Shown here piece after piece: positions 8,911 through 18,400 of a stretch of 64,000 nucleotides of DNA (position 1 is the first letter of the stretch; each line of letters starts with the position of its first letter). The position numbers and the translations under genes are program-made. Where the stretch lies: NCBI RefSeq assembly GCF_048060115.1, contig NZ_JBHMIM010000007.1, positions 82,793 through 146,792 on the forward strand. The letters run 5' to 3'. Origin of the DNA: Micromonospora_E sp048060115. GTDB lineage: Bacteria > Actinomycetota > Actinomycetes > Mycobacteriales > Micromonosporaceae. The notes under the pieces were generated by a model. The model saw only the letters and a program-made list of their open reading frames with translations, made no database searches and was not told where the DNA came from.

Positions 8911-9849
8911 GTGGCTGTGCAGATCACTGTCATCATGCCGGCCTTCAACGAAGAACAGGGGATCGGCGCTGTCTTGCGCGGTTTGACCGAATCCCCACAC
9001 TTTGGGACGGACATCGACATCATCGTGGCGGCCAACGGCTGCACCGACGACACGGCGGGGGTGGCGCGCTCCTGCGGCGTACGAGTACTGGAGATCACCA
9101 CTCCATCGAAAATCGCCGCGCTCAACGCCGCCGACGAGATCGCCACGGGTGACGTACGGATCTATCTGGACGCCGACATGGCCGTCCCAGTGGAGTTGCT
9201 GCGGGAGTTGGCGGCGGCGATAGCCGAGCCCGGTGTCGAGGCGGCGGCGCCGCGTCCGGTGATAGATGCGGCGGACAGCAGTTGGCCGGTGCGGGCCTAC
9301 TACCGGATCAACGCCCGACTTCCGGTCTTCAAGGGGCGGCTATTCGGCCGAGGGCTGATCGCCCTCTCCGCCGCCGCCCGTGCGCGATTCACCCATTTTC
9401 CGGACATTATCGCAGACGACATGTTCCTGGACGCAGTGGTGCGCTCGACCGAGAAGCGCGATGTCGACCTGCCCGTACGGGTGGTCGCGCCGCGCCGTAC
9501 CGGCGAGTTGGTCCGGCGGGTGGCCAGATCCCGGGCAGGCAATGCGGAATTCTGGCATTTCGTCCGGACCGATCCACGCGGCGCGGAGTTGGCGCTGGAT
9601 CCGGTACCCGGATCGAGTCCCTGGTCCTGGTTGAGCCGGGTTGTTGGTACTTCCCCGGGCCTGTTTCCGGCAGCGTTCTGTTACGTGGCAATCACTGTTG
9701 CCGCAGAATTGAAGCGACGTTCTCCTGGGTGGAACGTGCGGACCGGATGGGGGCGGCCGGGTGGTGGCGACCCGGGCCGGAACACTGGTGACAATGATCC
9801 ACAGTCGGCGGTGGAGACTTCGGGGGGCGGTCGCGGGTCGCGTTCGTGA
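8911..9849 (+). CDS. Family 2 glycosyltransferase
   Basis: About 312 residues. It begins directly with the GT2 motif ITVIMPAFNEEQGI, followed by VAANGCTDDT, the acceptor-loop Lys (PSKIAALNAAD) and YLDADMAV (metal-binding DAD, ~res 89-91). A C-terminal hydrophobic helix near residue 255 is followed by a Gly-rich disordered tail. The frame is open from 8854, but the GTG at 8911 gives the normal family N-terminus. It is divergent from the WecG-type gene, with a short shared promoter region (8806-8910). It probably acts on the same surface polysaccharide. Confidence 0.82.
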   Translation: MAVQITVIMPAFNEEQGIGAVLRGLTESPHFGTDIDIIVAANGCTDDTAGVARSCGVRVLEITTPSKIAALNAADEIATGDVRIYLDADMAVPVELLRELAAAIAEPGVEAAAPRPVIDAADSSWPVRAYYRINARLPVFKGRLFGRGLIALSAAARARFTHFPDIIADDMFLDAVVRSTEKRDVDLPVRVVAPRRTGELVRRVARSRAGNAEFWHFVRTDPRGAELALDPVPGSSPWSWLSRVVGTSPGLFPAAFCYVAITVAAELKRRSPGWNVRTGWGRPGGGDPGRNTGDNDPQSAVETSGGGRGSRS

Positions 9850-10099
9850 TCCCTGTTCGTCGATATGGGAAGCGAGTGGACCTCGCTATTCGCGATGTTC
9901 GGCTGACTGACCTCTGTCCTGCCGGCTTGTCATAAGAGAGCATTAAGTTCCTTGGGAAGGTCTGTGGGCTGGGTTACCGTCAGCCTCGGTCCCGAAGGGG
10001 TGGTGCGGTTCGCTGCCTACGCTCGGGGCGGGGAGTGCCTGGGGGAGATCCACCAAACGTAATACCGACACGGACCATGTCCCGAGAGGTGAGCATCTC
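9850..10099. promoter_or_regulatory. Leader region upstream of the first secreted glycosidase-like gene
   Basis: 250 bases with no gene. The stretch 9920-9960 is comparatively AT-rich and is the likely promoter area. Just before the GTG start, CGAGA (10083-10087) can pair with TCTCG (10096-10100). This places the ribosome site GAGGTGAG partly in the loop of a small hairpin. I see no riboswitch that I can name. Confidence 0.35.
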
Positions 10100-12160
10100 G
10101 TGGTGAGCAAGGATTCTTTCGAGACGAGCGGGGGGCGGGGCGATTCGTTCCCGGAATCGTCGATGAGTAGTTCGCCCGATTTACCCGGAGCGCCGCGCGC
10201 CCGCCGTGCGGTCGCCGAGTCTGGTCGTGGCCGCCGCAGGGTGCTGCGCCGGCCGACCGGTCGGCGTGGCCGCCTGGTGATGATCGGCGCGGTTCTCCTG
10301 AGCTTCCTCGCCACCGCCACCGTCGTCACCGCTTCCGCCGCCGATCAGCAGGTCAACGGCTACACCCTGTTCGCTGAGACGGACGTCTCCAAGGTGGCGG
10401 TCGACCCGGACACCCGGCCGGTGGAGCTCGGCGTGCGGTTCACGTCCGACAGCGCCGGTGTGATCACCGCGGTGCGGTTCCTCAAGGCCAAGGGCGACCG
10501 CAGCGCCCACCGGGTCAGCGTGTGGAACGCCGCGGGCGAGCAGCTCGCCACCACCATGCCGAAGCGGGAGTCCCGCTCCGGCTGGCAGCACGTCACCCTG
10601 CCGGAGCCGGTCGAGATCGAGGCGGGCGAGACCTACGTCGTCTCGTACCACACCGCTCGCTACCGGGCCACGCAGCGTTACTTCGAGCGGCAGATCACGT
10701 CGGGTCCGCTCAGCGCGGTCGGGACGGCCGGCGTGTACGCCTACGGGTCCGGTGGATTCCCCGAGCAGACCTGGAAGTCCAGCAACTACTGGGTCGACCT
10801 CGCCTTCGAGCCGGCGCAGGAGGGCGGCCAGCCGGAGCCCACCACGGGCCCGACCGCCTCCCCGTCCGCGTCTGCGACCCCGTCAGCGTCCCCGTCGGCG
10901 AGCCCGACCGGTACGCCGACCGCCGGCCCGTCGCCGTCGCCCACCGGCGGCGGTACTCCGGCTGTGCTCGACTTGCCCCGGGTGCCCTGGGAGGGCGGCC
11001 CCGCGTTCTACGCGAACTTCCCGCAGGCGAGGGCTTCCGGCTGGACCGATCCGTCGTACTTCCCGATCGGCGTCTGGTACGAGGGCGTCTACACCCAGCA
11101 GGACATCGACCGTGACAAGGGCGCCGGGCTGAACACCTACGTCATGCTGACCGACCAGTCGGACGTCTCGCTGATCAGGCGCAACGACATGTACGCCTTC
11201 ATCCCGCAGCCGTTCAGCAACCGGGGCAACGAGAGCGTCGGCTGGGTCATCGGCGACGAAGCCGACATGTGGGGTGGGCCGGGCAACGGGACCTGGACGG
11301 GCAACTATCCCGGTCAGGGCCCGATCTGCACCTCCAGCCGGGACGGCTGTGGGCTCGACGTGATGAAGAAGGAGTCGGCCACCGTCCCGGCCAACGACCA
11401 GGGCCTGCGCTACGCCAACTACGGCAAGGGCGTGATGTTCTGGCAGTCCGACTCCGACGCGAGCAAGTTCGTCAACGGGTTCAGCTCGGTGGTCTCCAAC
11501 GACATCTACTGGTACACCGACCCACACGTCTGCACCGCTCCTGCGGAGGGCCCGGCGTACGGCGTGAACAAGGACAACTGTCGCAGGGCCGCCAACTACG
11601 GACTCACCATGCAGCGGATGCGTGAACTGGACGCGATGGACGGCAAGCGGCAGCCGGTGTGGGCCTTCGTCGAGGTCGGGCACCCGTTCACCGAGGACTG
11701 GGCCCCGACCATCAACGGGGACCAGATCGCCGGCGCGGTGATGAACTCGGTGATCAACGAGGCCCGGGGTATCCAGTACTTCAACCACAACTTCGGTGGC
11801 CCCTGCATCTCGCAGCACGTGCTGCGCGAGAAGTGCGGTGACGCTGTGCGACCGGCCGTGACCGAGGTGAACAAGCAGGTGACCAGCCTTGCGCCGGTGC
11901 TCAACACCCAGTCCTACCAGTGGGAGTTCAACAACGGCCTGGACACCATGCTGAAGGCGCACGACGGTTCGTTCTACGTCTTCGCGATGCTCGGCAAGGA
12001 CACCGCGACCGGGGCGCACTCGCTCGCGCTGCCGCCGGGGGTGAACGGCGCGCAGGCCGAGGTGCTCTTCGAGAACCGGACCGTCCCGATCGGCGGAGGT
12101 GCGATTCAGGACACCTTCGCCCAAGAGTTCACGTACCACATCTACAAGATCACGCCGTAA
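10100..12160 (+). CDS. Secreted DUF4082 plus glycosidase-like (TIM-barrel) protein
   Basis: 686 residues. A basic N-terminus leads to a signal segment (~res 54-77, VMIGAVLLSFLATAT, then ASA). A DUF4082 domain follows (~res 85-240, opening with VELGVRFTSDSAG, later SSNYWVDLAF). A Ser/Pro/Thr-rich linker (~res 245-290) connects to a C-terminal domain of about 390 residues. That domain has DEADMW (~res 386-391), NYGKGVMFWQ and FVEVGHPF (~res 523-530), acidic motifs placed as in retaining TIM-barrel glycosidases. It is paralogous to the protein encoded at 25456-26871. Export plus the polysaccharide setting suggest that it trims or binds the exported glycan. The catalytic assignment is inference. 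Confidence 0.8.
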   Translation: MVSKDSFETSGGRGDSFPESSMSSSPDLPGAPRARRAVAESGRGRRRVLRRPTGRRGRLVMIGAVLLSFLATATVVTASAADQQVNGYTLFAETDVSKVAVDPDTRPVELGVRFTSDSAGVITAVRFLKAKGDRSAHRVSVWNAAGEQLATTMPKRESRSGWQHVTLPEPVEIEAGETYVVSYHTARYRATQRYFERQITSGPLSAVGTAGVYAYGSGGFPEQTWKSSNYWVDLAFEPAQEGGQPEPTTGPTASPSASATPSASPSASPTGTPTAGPSPSPTGGGTPAVLDLPRVPWEGGPAFYANFPQARASGWTDPSYFPIGVWYEGVYTQQDIDRDKGAGLNTYVMLTDQSDVSLIRRNDMYAFIPQPFSNRGNESVGWVIGDEADMWGGPGNGTWTGNYPGQGPICTSSRDGCGLDVMKKESATVPANDQGLRYANYGKGVMFWQSDSDASKFVNGFSSVVSNDIYWYTDPHVCTAPAEGPAYGVNKDNCRRAANYGLTMQRMRELDAMDGKRQPVWAFVEVGHPFTEDWAPTINGDQIAGAVMNSVINEARGIQYFNHNFGGPCISQHVLREKCGDAVRPAVTEVNKQVTSLAPVLNTQSYQWEFNNGLDTMLKAHDGSFYVFAMLGKDTATGAHSLALPPGVNGAQAEVLFENRTVPIGGGAIQDTFAQEFTYHIYKITP

Positions 12161-12465
12161 GGATCGATCTCATGGGCCGGACGGACGCCTGCGGCATCCG
12201 TCCGGCCCATCTCGTGCCACGACCGGGCTGGGGGCGACCGTGTCACGTTGGCGACTCTCGGGCACAGTCGGTCATCCGGTGAGGCGTAACGGGCCAAATG
12301 TCCGTAACGATGGGCCTCCCGGCGGGCTTGCGCGGTCAGGGTGCCCGACTGGAGACTGGAGCCACCGGCGGGGTGTGATCGGTAACGCCGCTCCTGCCTG
12401 CTTCGCGGCTGGCCATACGATGGACGACGAGCGCCCCGACCTCGCCACCCGATGGAAGGACAGCA
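12161..12465. other. Intergenic region before the Wzz-like gene
   Basis: 305 bases without a gene. It opens with the terminator hairpin at 12172-12210. Two CGTAACG copies lie around 12280-12310. A candidate -10 hexamer TACGAT at 12416-12421 is suitably placed for the GTG at 12466, although its -35 partner is weak. Confidence 0.4.
12172..12210 (+). terminator. Terminator hairpin after the glycosidase-like gene
   Basis: A perfect 14-bp inverted repeat, ATGGGCCGGACGGA (12172-12185) and its complement (12197-12210), with an 11-base loop, starts 12 bases after the stop codon. No T-run follows, as is usual in actinomycetes. Confidence 0.7.
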
Positions 12466-13779
12466 GTGGACTTTTGGGATCTCACCAAACTGCTGTTTCG
12501 GCGCTGGTACTTCGCCGTACCGCTGTTGGTGATCTCGGTCGCGGCCGCCGGGTGGACCCGGACGAGCGTCGAACCGGACTACATTTCGACATCCTATGTC
12601 CAGCTGATCCCGCCCACGGCCGCCACCACCGCGCCTGACGAGGACACCCCCAGCACCCCCCGGAATCCCTGGTTGGAGCTCGGTCTGGGCTCACTGAGCC
12701 GGGCCGCCGCGCTGACGGTGCAGGATCAGGCGGTGCTCAAGCAGCTCGACGCGGCCGGCTTCAGTGAGAACGTCGCCATCACCCTCGACAACCAGCAGCC
12801 GATCATGACCATCGAGGTGATCGGGGCGTCCGAGGTCCAGGCCACCGAGACGACCGAGGAGGTCGTGCGTCGGTTGGAGGCGAGCGTCGTCGGCCTGCAG
12901 TCGGACTACGGGGCGAGCGAGGAAAGCTTCATCACCACCCGTCGCCTGGACCGGGGCGACAACATCCAGGAAGCCAACTCGAAGGTCAACCGGGCGATGA
13001 TCGCGGTCGCCGGTGTGGGCGTCCTGCTCAGCGCGGCGATCACCATCGCCGTCGATGGCTTGTTGCGCCGTCGTCGGCCACGGCCAGCGGCCGCCGCGCC
13101 AGCCAACGTCGGCTCGGACGAGACGATGAAACTGCCGTCCGGCACGGCGAAGCAGTCGAACGGCCCGTCGACGGGGCGGCAGACGGTCAACGGCGCAGCC
13201 GCGCGCCCCGGCCCGGCGTCAGGCGAGACGGTGGCCGGGCACTCCGGGAATCAGCAGCAGAACCACGGCAACCAGCATTCGTCCCGCCCTCGCCCCGGTG
13301 AACGCGACGGCGCGACGCACTCCGCCGGCGGTGGCGTCTACAGCTCGGGCAGCGTCTCGCAGATGCGTCAGGACGAGCTGCGCAGGCTGGGCGATCCGCA
13401 GTCCGGCGGCGCACCCTCCGGCAACGCGCAGTCCGGCAGCGCGCAGTCCGGCAGCGCGCAGTCCGGCAGCGCGCAGTCCGGCAACGCGCGGATGGGCAGC
13501 GCCCCGATGGCCGGCACCGGGCCGCTGGGCGGTCAGGTGCCGATCACCGGCCTGATGAACAGTTCCGCGGGCCAGCGGCCGTCCGGCGAACGGACGACGG
13601 GCAAGGGCACTGAACCAGCGGACCGCGGGCCGGCCCAGCCGCCGTCCGTGTCGAACGACGAAACCGCAGTGATCAGTGTCGTCCGGGACGACGCGACGAT
13701 AATCCTGCCCAAGCCAGCCGTGGACCGCGAATCCTGGACCCAGTCGGAGGCGTCCGAGAACGGGAGCCGGACCAGGTGA
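12466..13779 (+). CDS. Wzz-like chain-length/polysaccharide co-polymerase membrane protein with repetitive tail
   Basis: 437 residues. The N-terminus (DFWDLTKLLFRRWYF, then a membrane helix at ~res 16-32) and a second helix at ~res 178-198 flank an extracytoplasmic region of ~145 residues. This is the topology of Wzz/polysaccharide co-polymerase proteins that set glycan chain length. The kinase domain (Wzc type) is absent. The cytoplasmic C-terminal ~235 residues are low complexity, rich in Gly/Ser/Gln/Pro, and include six QSGSA-type pentapeptides. The GTG start has an AAGGAC ribosome site. It lies 16 bases upstream of the Wzy-like gene, so the two probably form one operon. Confidence 0.72.
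   Translation: MDFWDLTKLLFRRWYFAVPLLVISVAAAGWTRTSVEPDYISTSYVQLIPPTAATTAPDEDTPSTPRNPWLELGLGSLSRAAALTVQDQAVLKQLDAAGFSENVAITLDNQQPIMTIEVIGASEVQATETTEEVVRRLEASVVGLQSDYGASEESFITTRRLDRGDNIQEANSKVNRAMIAVAGVGVLLSAAITIAVDGLLRRRRPRPAAAAPANVGSDETMKLPSGTAKQSNGPSTGRQTVNGAAARPGPASGETVAGHSGNQQQNHGNQHSSRPRPGERDGATHSAGGGVYSSGSVSQMRQDELRRLGDPQSGGAPSGNAQSGSAQSGSAQSGSAQSGNARMGSAPMAGTGPLGGQVPITGLMNSSAGQRPSGERTTGKGTEPADRGPAQPPSVSNDETAVISVVRDDATIILPKPAVDRESWTQSEASENGSRTR
13399..13488 (+). repeat. 15-bp tandem repeat within the Wzz-like gene
   Basis: Six consecutive 15-bp units (consensus CAGTCCGGCAGCGCG), each encoding QSGSA or a variant. The central units at 13429-13473 are identical. This in-frame minisatellite can change copy number without breaking the gene. 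Confidence 0.85.
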
Positions 13780-13795
13780 GTGGGAGCGGGATCCG

Positions 13796-15169
13796 GTGAC
13801 CCAGTCCGGGCTGCACCCGGCGGATCTGGAGCCATCATGGGTCGGTGAGCGGACGTACGTGACGCGCCGCCGGCTGACTCTGATCGACGCGCCGGTGCTG
13901 TTGTCACTCATGGTGTGTCTGCTGACCTTGATTCCGTCGCATCTGATCCTGCCGGGAATGACCGATCTGGGGCGCCCGGCGTTGATCGTCGCGACCCTCA
14001 TGTGGTTCTGGTGGATGACCGCTCGGCTCAACTCACGGCTGGTGCTGACCGGCCCGCAGCCGATGCGGTGGGCGGTGCTGGGGTTCCTGCTGTCGATGTT
14101 GCTGTCGTACGCCATCGGATTCCTCCGCGGTCTCACGACCATGGAGGCGAACTCCGCGGACCGGTGGATGCTCACCGCGGCGGCGATCTCCGGAGTCATC
14201 CTGTTGACCGCCGACGGGATGCCCAACTGGCAGCGGCTCGACGGCGTGCTGCGGGTCTTCGTCTACTGCTGCGCCTTCGTCGCCGTGGTGGGTCTGCTCC
14301 AGGCCTTCCTCTACTTCGACCTGACCCAGTACATGCGGGTGCCGGGGTTGGAGATGAAAGGCTGGATCGTCGGCCTGGAGATCCGTGGTGGCGGTGTGCG
14401 GGTGCCCAGCACGACGTTCCACTACATCGAGTTCAGCCTGATGATGGCGATGGCCCTGCCGTTCGCCATCCATTTCACTCGATTCTCGGAGACGCCACGG
14501 CAGCGGCAACTGTTCGGATTCCTGGCGCTGCTCATCGCTGCGGCCATCCCGGCCACGATGTCCAGGACGGGATTCGTGGCGCTCGCCCTCGTGCTGCTGG
14601 TCCTCATGCCCGTCTGGGGATGGCGGCTGCGGTACAACATGATGGCGCTCGGGTTCGCGATGTTCGCCGCTCTGGCGGTGGTGAAGCCATCCATCGTCAC
14701 CACGATCAGCGATATGTTCCTCGGTGCGAGCACCGATCCGAGCATTACATCTCGCACGGACCGGTACGAAATGGTCGGCTACTACTTCTCGCAGCGGCCG
14801 TGGTTCGGCCGGGGGACCGGCACCTGGGTGTCCCCGCAGTACCAGTACCTGGACAACCAGTGGCTAGCCTTTGCGCTCACCAACGGGGTGGTCGGGGTGG
14901 CCGTGCTCGCCGCGTTGCACATCACAGCGATCATCGTCGCCCTGCAGGCCCGCAAAAGGTCCACGTCGGAGCGTGACCGCCACCTCTGCACCGTTCTCGT
15001 CGCGGTCCAGGTGGTCGCGATCGCGGCGGGCTTCACCTTCGACTCGTTGAGCTTCAGCACCTACGCCACGGCGATGTCGTTCCTGGTGGGCATGTGCGGG
15101 GCGGTGTGGCGGCTCAGTCATCCGGCGCTGATGGTCCGTACGTCGACCCCACGTTCGTTCGGGGCCTGA
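13796..15169 (+). CDS. O-antigen ligase/polymerase (Wzy-like) membrane protein
   Basis: 457 residues with around ten or more hydrophobic segments spread from ~res 35 to 440. A large periplasmic-type loop near residues 310-360 contains TSRTDRYEMVGYYFSQRPWFGRG. That pattern (R..R......F...P..G.G) is typical of the Wzy_C / O-antigen ligase family, which polymerises or ligates lipid-linked repeat units outside the membrane. The GTG start overlaps no gene and follows the Wzz-like gene closely. Together with the Wzz-like and Wzx-like genes it indicates a Wzx/Wzy-dependent export pathway. Confidence 0.83.
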   Translation: MTQSGLHPADLEPSWVGERTYVTRRRLTLIDAPVLLSLMVCLLTLIPSHLILPGMTDLGRPALIVATLMWFWWMTARLNSRLVLTGPQPMRWAVLGFLLSMLLSYAIGFLRGLTTMEANSADRWMLTAAAISGVILLTADGMPNWQRLDGVLRVFVYCCAFVAVVGLLQAFLYFDLTQYMRVPGLEMKGWIVGLEIRGGGVRVPSTTFHYIEFSLMMAMALPFAIHFTRFSETPRQRQLFGFLALLIAAAIPATMSRTGFVALALVLLVLMPVWGWRLRYNMMALGFAMFAALAVVKPSIVTTISDMFLGASTDPSITSRTDRYEMVGYYFSQRPWFGRGTGTWVSPQYQYLDNQWLAFALTNGVVGVAVLAALHITAIIVALQARKRSTSERDRHLCTVLVAVQVVAIAAGFTFDSLSFSTYATAMSFLVGMCGAVWRLSHPALMVRTSTPRSFGA

Positions 15170-15487
15170 TGTCCTGATTCGTCGGGCAAGCAGTTCGCTC
15201 GGCTCGCTGCGTCGGACGTCGCGCTATGGCGTCGGCGTTTTCGCGTAGGCGTGCGGTCACCGATCCGACATCTCAAAGATTATCTATGCATTAACTGCTT
15301 GAGTGCGGGTCATTACGTATCAGGTCTGGTCGCCTGTCCGAATGGTTGATGGCTGAGGGGTCCGGGTCGCGCCAAGGGTCGGATGCATGCCTGGTTGTGA
15401 GCTTGACTCACGCTGGTAACGTCGGCGCTGCCGTAGCTGGGGGAGGCACGCGGTATCGCGTTGGGCGGGCTCCTGAAGGGATGTTCA
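15170..15487. promoter_or_regulatory. AT-rich intergenic region upstream of the giant DUF4082 gene
   Basis: 318 bases without a convincing gene. The stretch ~15270-15335 is markedly AT-rich for this genome and is the likely promoter area. The downstream half (15345-15480) is an untranslated leader. It ends in the ribosome site GAAGGGA, 6 bases before the GTG at 15488. I considered a nucleotide-sensing riboswitch but cannot fit a known consensus. Confidence 0.4.
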
Positions 15488-18400
15488 GTGAAGGCGGTCA
15501 TTCCTCGACTGGTCGAGCGTGTCAGTCGGCAAATCCTGGTCGTGGCAACATCCATTGTCTTGATGGCGACGCTGGTGATCGCGATGCCGGCGGCATCCGC
15601 GTCTACCGATCCCTGCGCGCCGCCGGTGAACCTGATCGCGTGTGAGAACAGTAAGCCGGGCACCCCCAGCTCGGTGTGGGACATCTGGCAGGTCGGCGAC
15701 CCGAGTATCCAGGGATTCGCCACCGACATCAGTGTGAACGTCGGTGACCAGGTCGGGTTCAAGGTGCAGACCGACGCCGCCGCGTACACCGTCAAGGTGT
15801 ACCGGTTGGGCTGGTACGGCGGCGACGGTGCCCGCGAGTGGGCGACTCTCACTCCGCCGCTGCCGCTACCGGACAACTCGGCCGAGGATTGCGTGCGCGC
15901 CACCGATACCCAGATCTTCGACTGCGGAGCGTGGGAGACCGGTGCGACCTGGAACGTGCCGGTGAACGCCGTTTCCGGTGTCTACATTGCCCGGCTCATC
16001 CGCTCCGATACCGGCGGTGACAGTCACATTCCGTTCATTGTTCGCGACGACACGAGTACTTCCAAGATGGTCTTTCAGACCTCCGACACCACCTGGCAGG
16101 CGTACAACCGCTACGGCGGTGCGGACTTCTACTCGGGCGAGTCTCCCGCGCGGCGTGCGTACAAGCTCAGCTACAACCGCCCGTTCGCCACTCGCGGTCA
16201 GGCACAAGGTCGGGACTTTCTCTTCTCCAACGAGTATCCGATGATCCGCTTCATGGAGCGCAACGGCTACGACGTCAGCTACATCAGTGGACTGGACGCC
16301 GACCTTCGCGGTGAGTTGCTGCTCAACCACCAGGTGTACGTCTCCGTCGGGCATGACGAGTACTGGTCGCCGACGCAGCGCAGCAATGTCGAGGCGGCCC
16401 GTGACGCCGGCGTCCACCTGGCCTTCTTCACTGGCAACGAGGTCTACTGGAAGGTCCGCTGGGAGGACAGCGTCGACGGCAACGGCACGCCGTACCGCAC
16501 GTTGGTCTGCTACAAGGAGACCTGGGACAACGCACGGATCGACCCGTCCGACGAGTGGACCGGTGTCTGGCGGGATCCACGCTTCCCCACCGGCGAGGTG
16601 CGAGAGCCGGAGAATGCTCTGGTCGGCAACCTGTACATGGCCAACAACACCGACCTGGCCATGCAGGTGCCGGCGGAGCAGGGCCAGCTGCGGTTCTGGC
16701 GGGAGACTGGAGTGGCCGAGCTGGCGCCCGGGCAGACCGCCACCCTCGCGCCGCACACCGTCGGCTACGAGTCGAACGAGGATCTGGACAACGGCTTCCG
16801 GCCGGAGGGCACCTTCCGGCTCTCCACCACCACCGGATACACCCCCGAGTACCTGGTCGGCTACGGTCCGTTGAGTAAGGCGGGTGACACCACCCACCAC
16901 ATGACGATGTACCGGGCACCGAGTGGTGCGCTGGTCTTCGGTGCCGGCACGATCCAGTGGGCCTGGGGCCTCGACGCCGAACACGACGGCGGATCCGGCG
17001 CGCCGGCCGACCCGGCGATCCAGCAGGCCACGGTCAACCTCTTCGCCGACATGGGCGTGCAGCCGACCACCCCGATGGCCACGATCGTGGTCACCGGGGC
17101 GTCCACCGACACGCTGGCGCCGACCGTCACGGTCACCGGGCCGGCCGACGGCGCCGGGGTCAGCCACGGCGAGCCGGTCGTCATCACCGGCACCGCCAGC
17201 GACGCCGGCGGTGGCCTGGTCGCCGGAGTGGAGGTCTCCACCGACGGCGGCGACACCTGGCACCCGGCGACGACCGGCACCCACTCGTGGAGCTACGAGT
17301 TCCTGGCTTTCGACACCTCGTCGCAGGTGGTACTGGCCCGGGCGGTGGACGACAGCGGCAACATCGGGGAGCCCTCCGATCCGATCACCCTGTCCGTGAC
17401 CGGGCCGTACTCGCTGTTCGGCCAGACGGTGCCCGGCACCCCGGCCTTCGTGGAGCGTGCCGGCAACGGGGATCCGCTTGACCCTCAGCCGGCTGTCGAG
17501 GTCGGGGTGCGATTCACCCCGCAGATCGACGGGCTGATCACCGGTCTGCGGTTCTACAAGGGCGAAGGCAACGACGGCGAGCACCGCGGCACCCTCTGGA
17601 GCAACGGCGGTTCGGTGCTGGCCACCGCCGTTTTCACCGACGAGACCGACACCGGCGTGCAGCGGGTGAGCTTCCCGTCGCCGGTTCCGGTCTCCGCCGG
17701 CACGAGCTACGTCGCGTCCTACTTCGCGCCGGAGGGCCGCTATGCCAGCGACGACGGGTTCTTTCTCTACGATGACCACGTCTCCGGTCCGTTGGTGGCA
17801 CCGCAGACCCAGCCGACGGTCGGCAACGGGCTCTACCGCTACGGCGCCGGGTTCCCGAACGAGTCGTGGAACGGTGCCAACTACTACGTCGACGTGACGT
17901 TCGTGACCGCCGATGCCGCGCCGCCGGTCGTCTCGTCAACCGTGCCGACGCCACAGGCGGCCAACGTGCCGACCGAGGTGAACCCGGCGGTCGTCTTCTC
18001 CAAGCCGGTCGACGAGACCAGCATCGACTTCGACCTGGTCGACGCCGACGACAACCCGGTGCCGGGTACGGTCAGCTACGACGACGAGACCCGGCGGGCC
18101 ACCTTCACCCCGGCGGTGCCGCTGGCCGACACGACCACGTACACCGCTACGGTGACGGCCAGTGACACCGACGACATCGCGATGGCGGCGCCGTACTCCT
18201 GGTCGTTCACGTCGGAATTCTCCGACCTGGTGGTGACGCTGTTCGACACCGAGGTGACGCCCCTGACGACGGCCTCCGGAGAGAATCTCCCGGTCGAGGT
18301 GGGCGTCAAGTTCACGCCGTCGGTGGACGGGCAGATCATGGGGATGCGGTTCTACCGGGGCCCGGGGAACACCGGTAGCCAGGTGGGCCGGTTGTGGCCG

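Noticed and set aside
9960..10095. Possible structured RNA leader before the first glycosidase-like gene
   Set aside because: ACCGTCAGCC and GGGGGAG fragments resemble parts of known motifs but in the wrong order and spacing. Only a 5-bp hairpin at the ribosome site is supportable.
15170..15480. Possible riboswitch in the leader of the giant DUF4082 gene
   Set aside because: A GGGGGA element and paired segments drew attention, but I could not fit the c-di-AMP, c-di-GMP or cobalamin consensus in order. Left as a plain leader.
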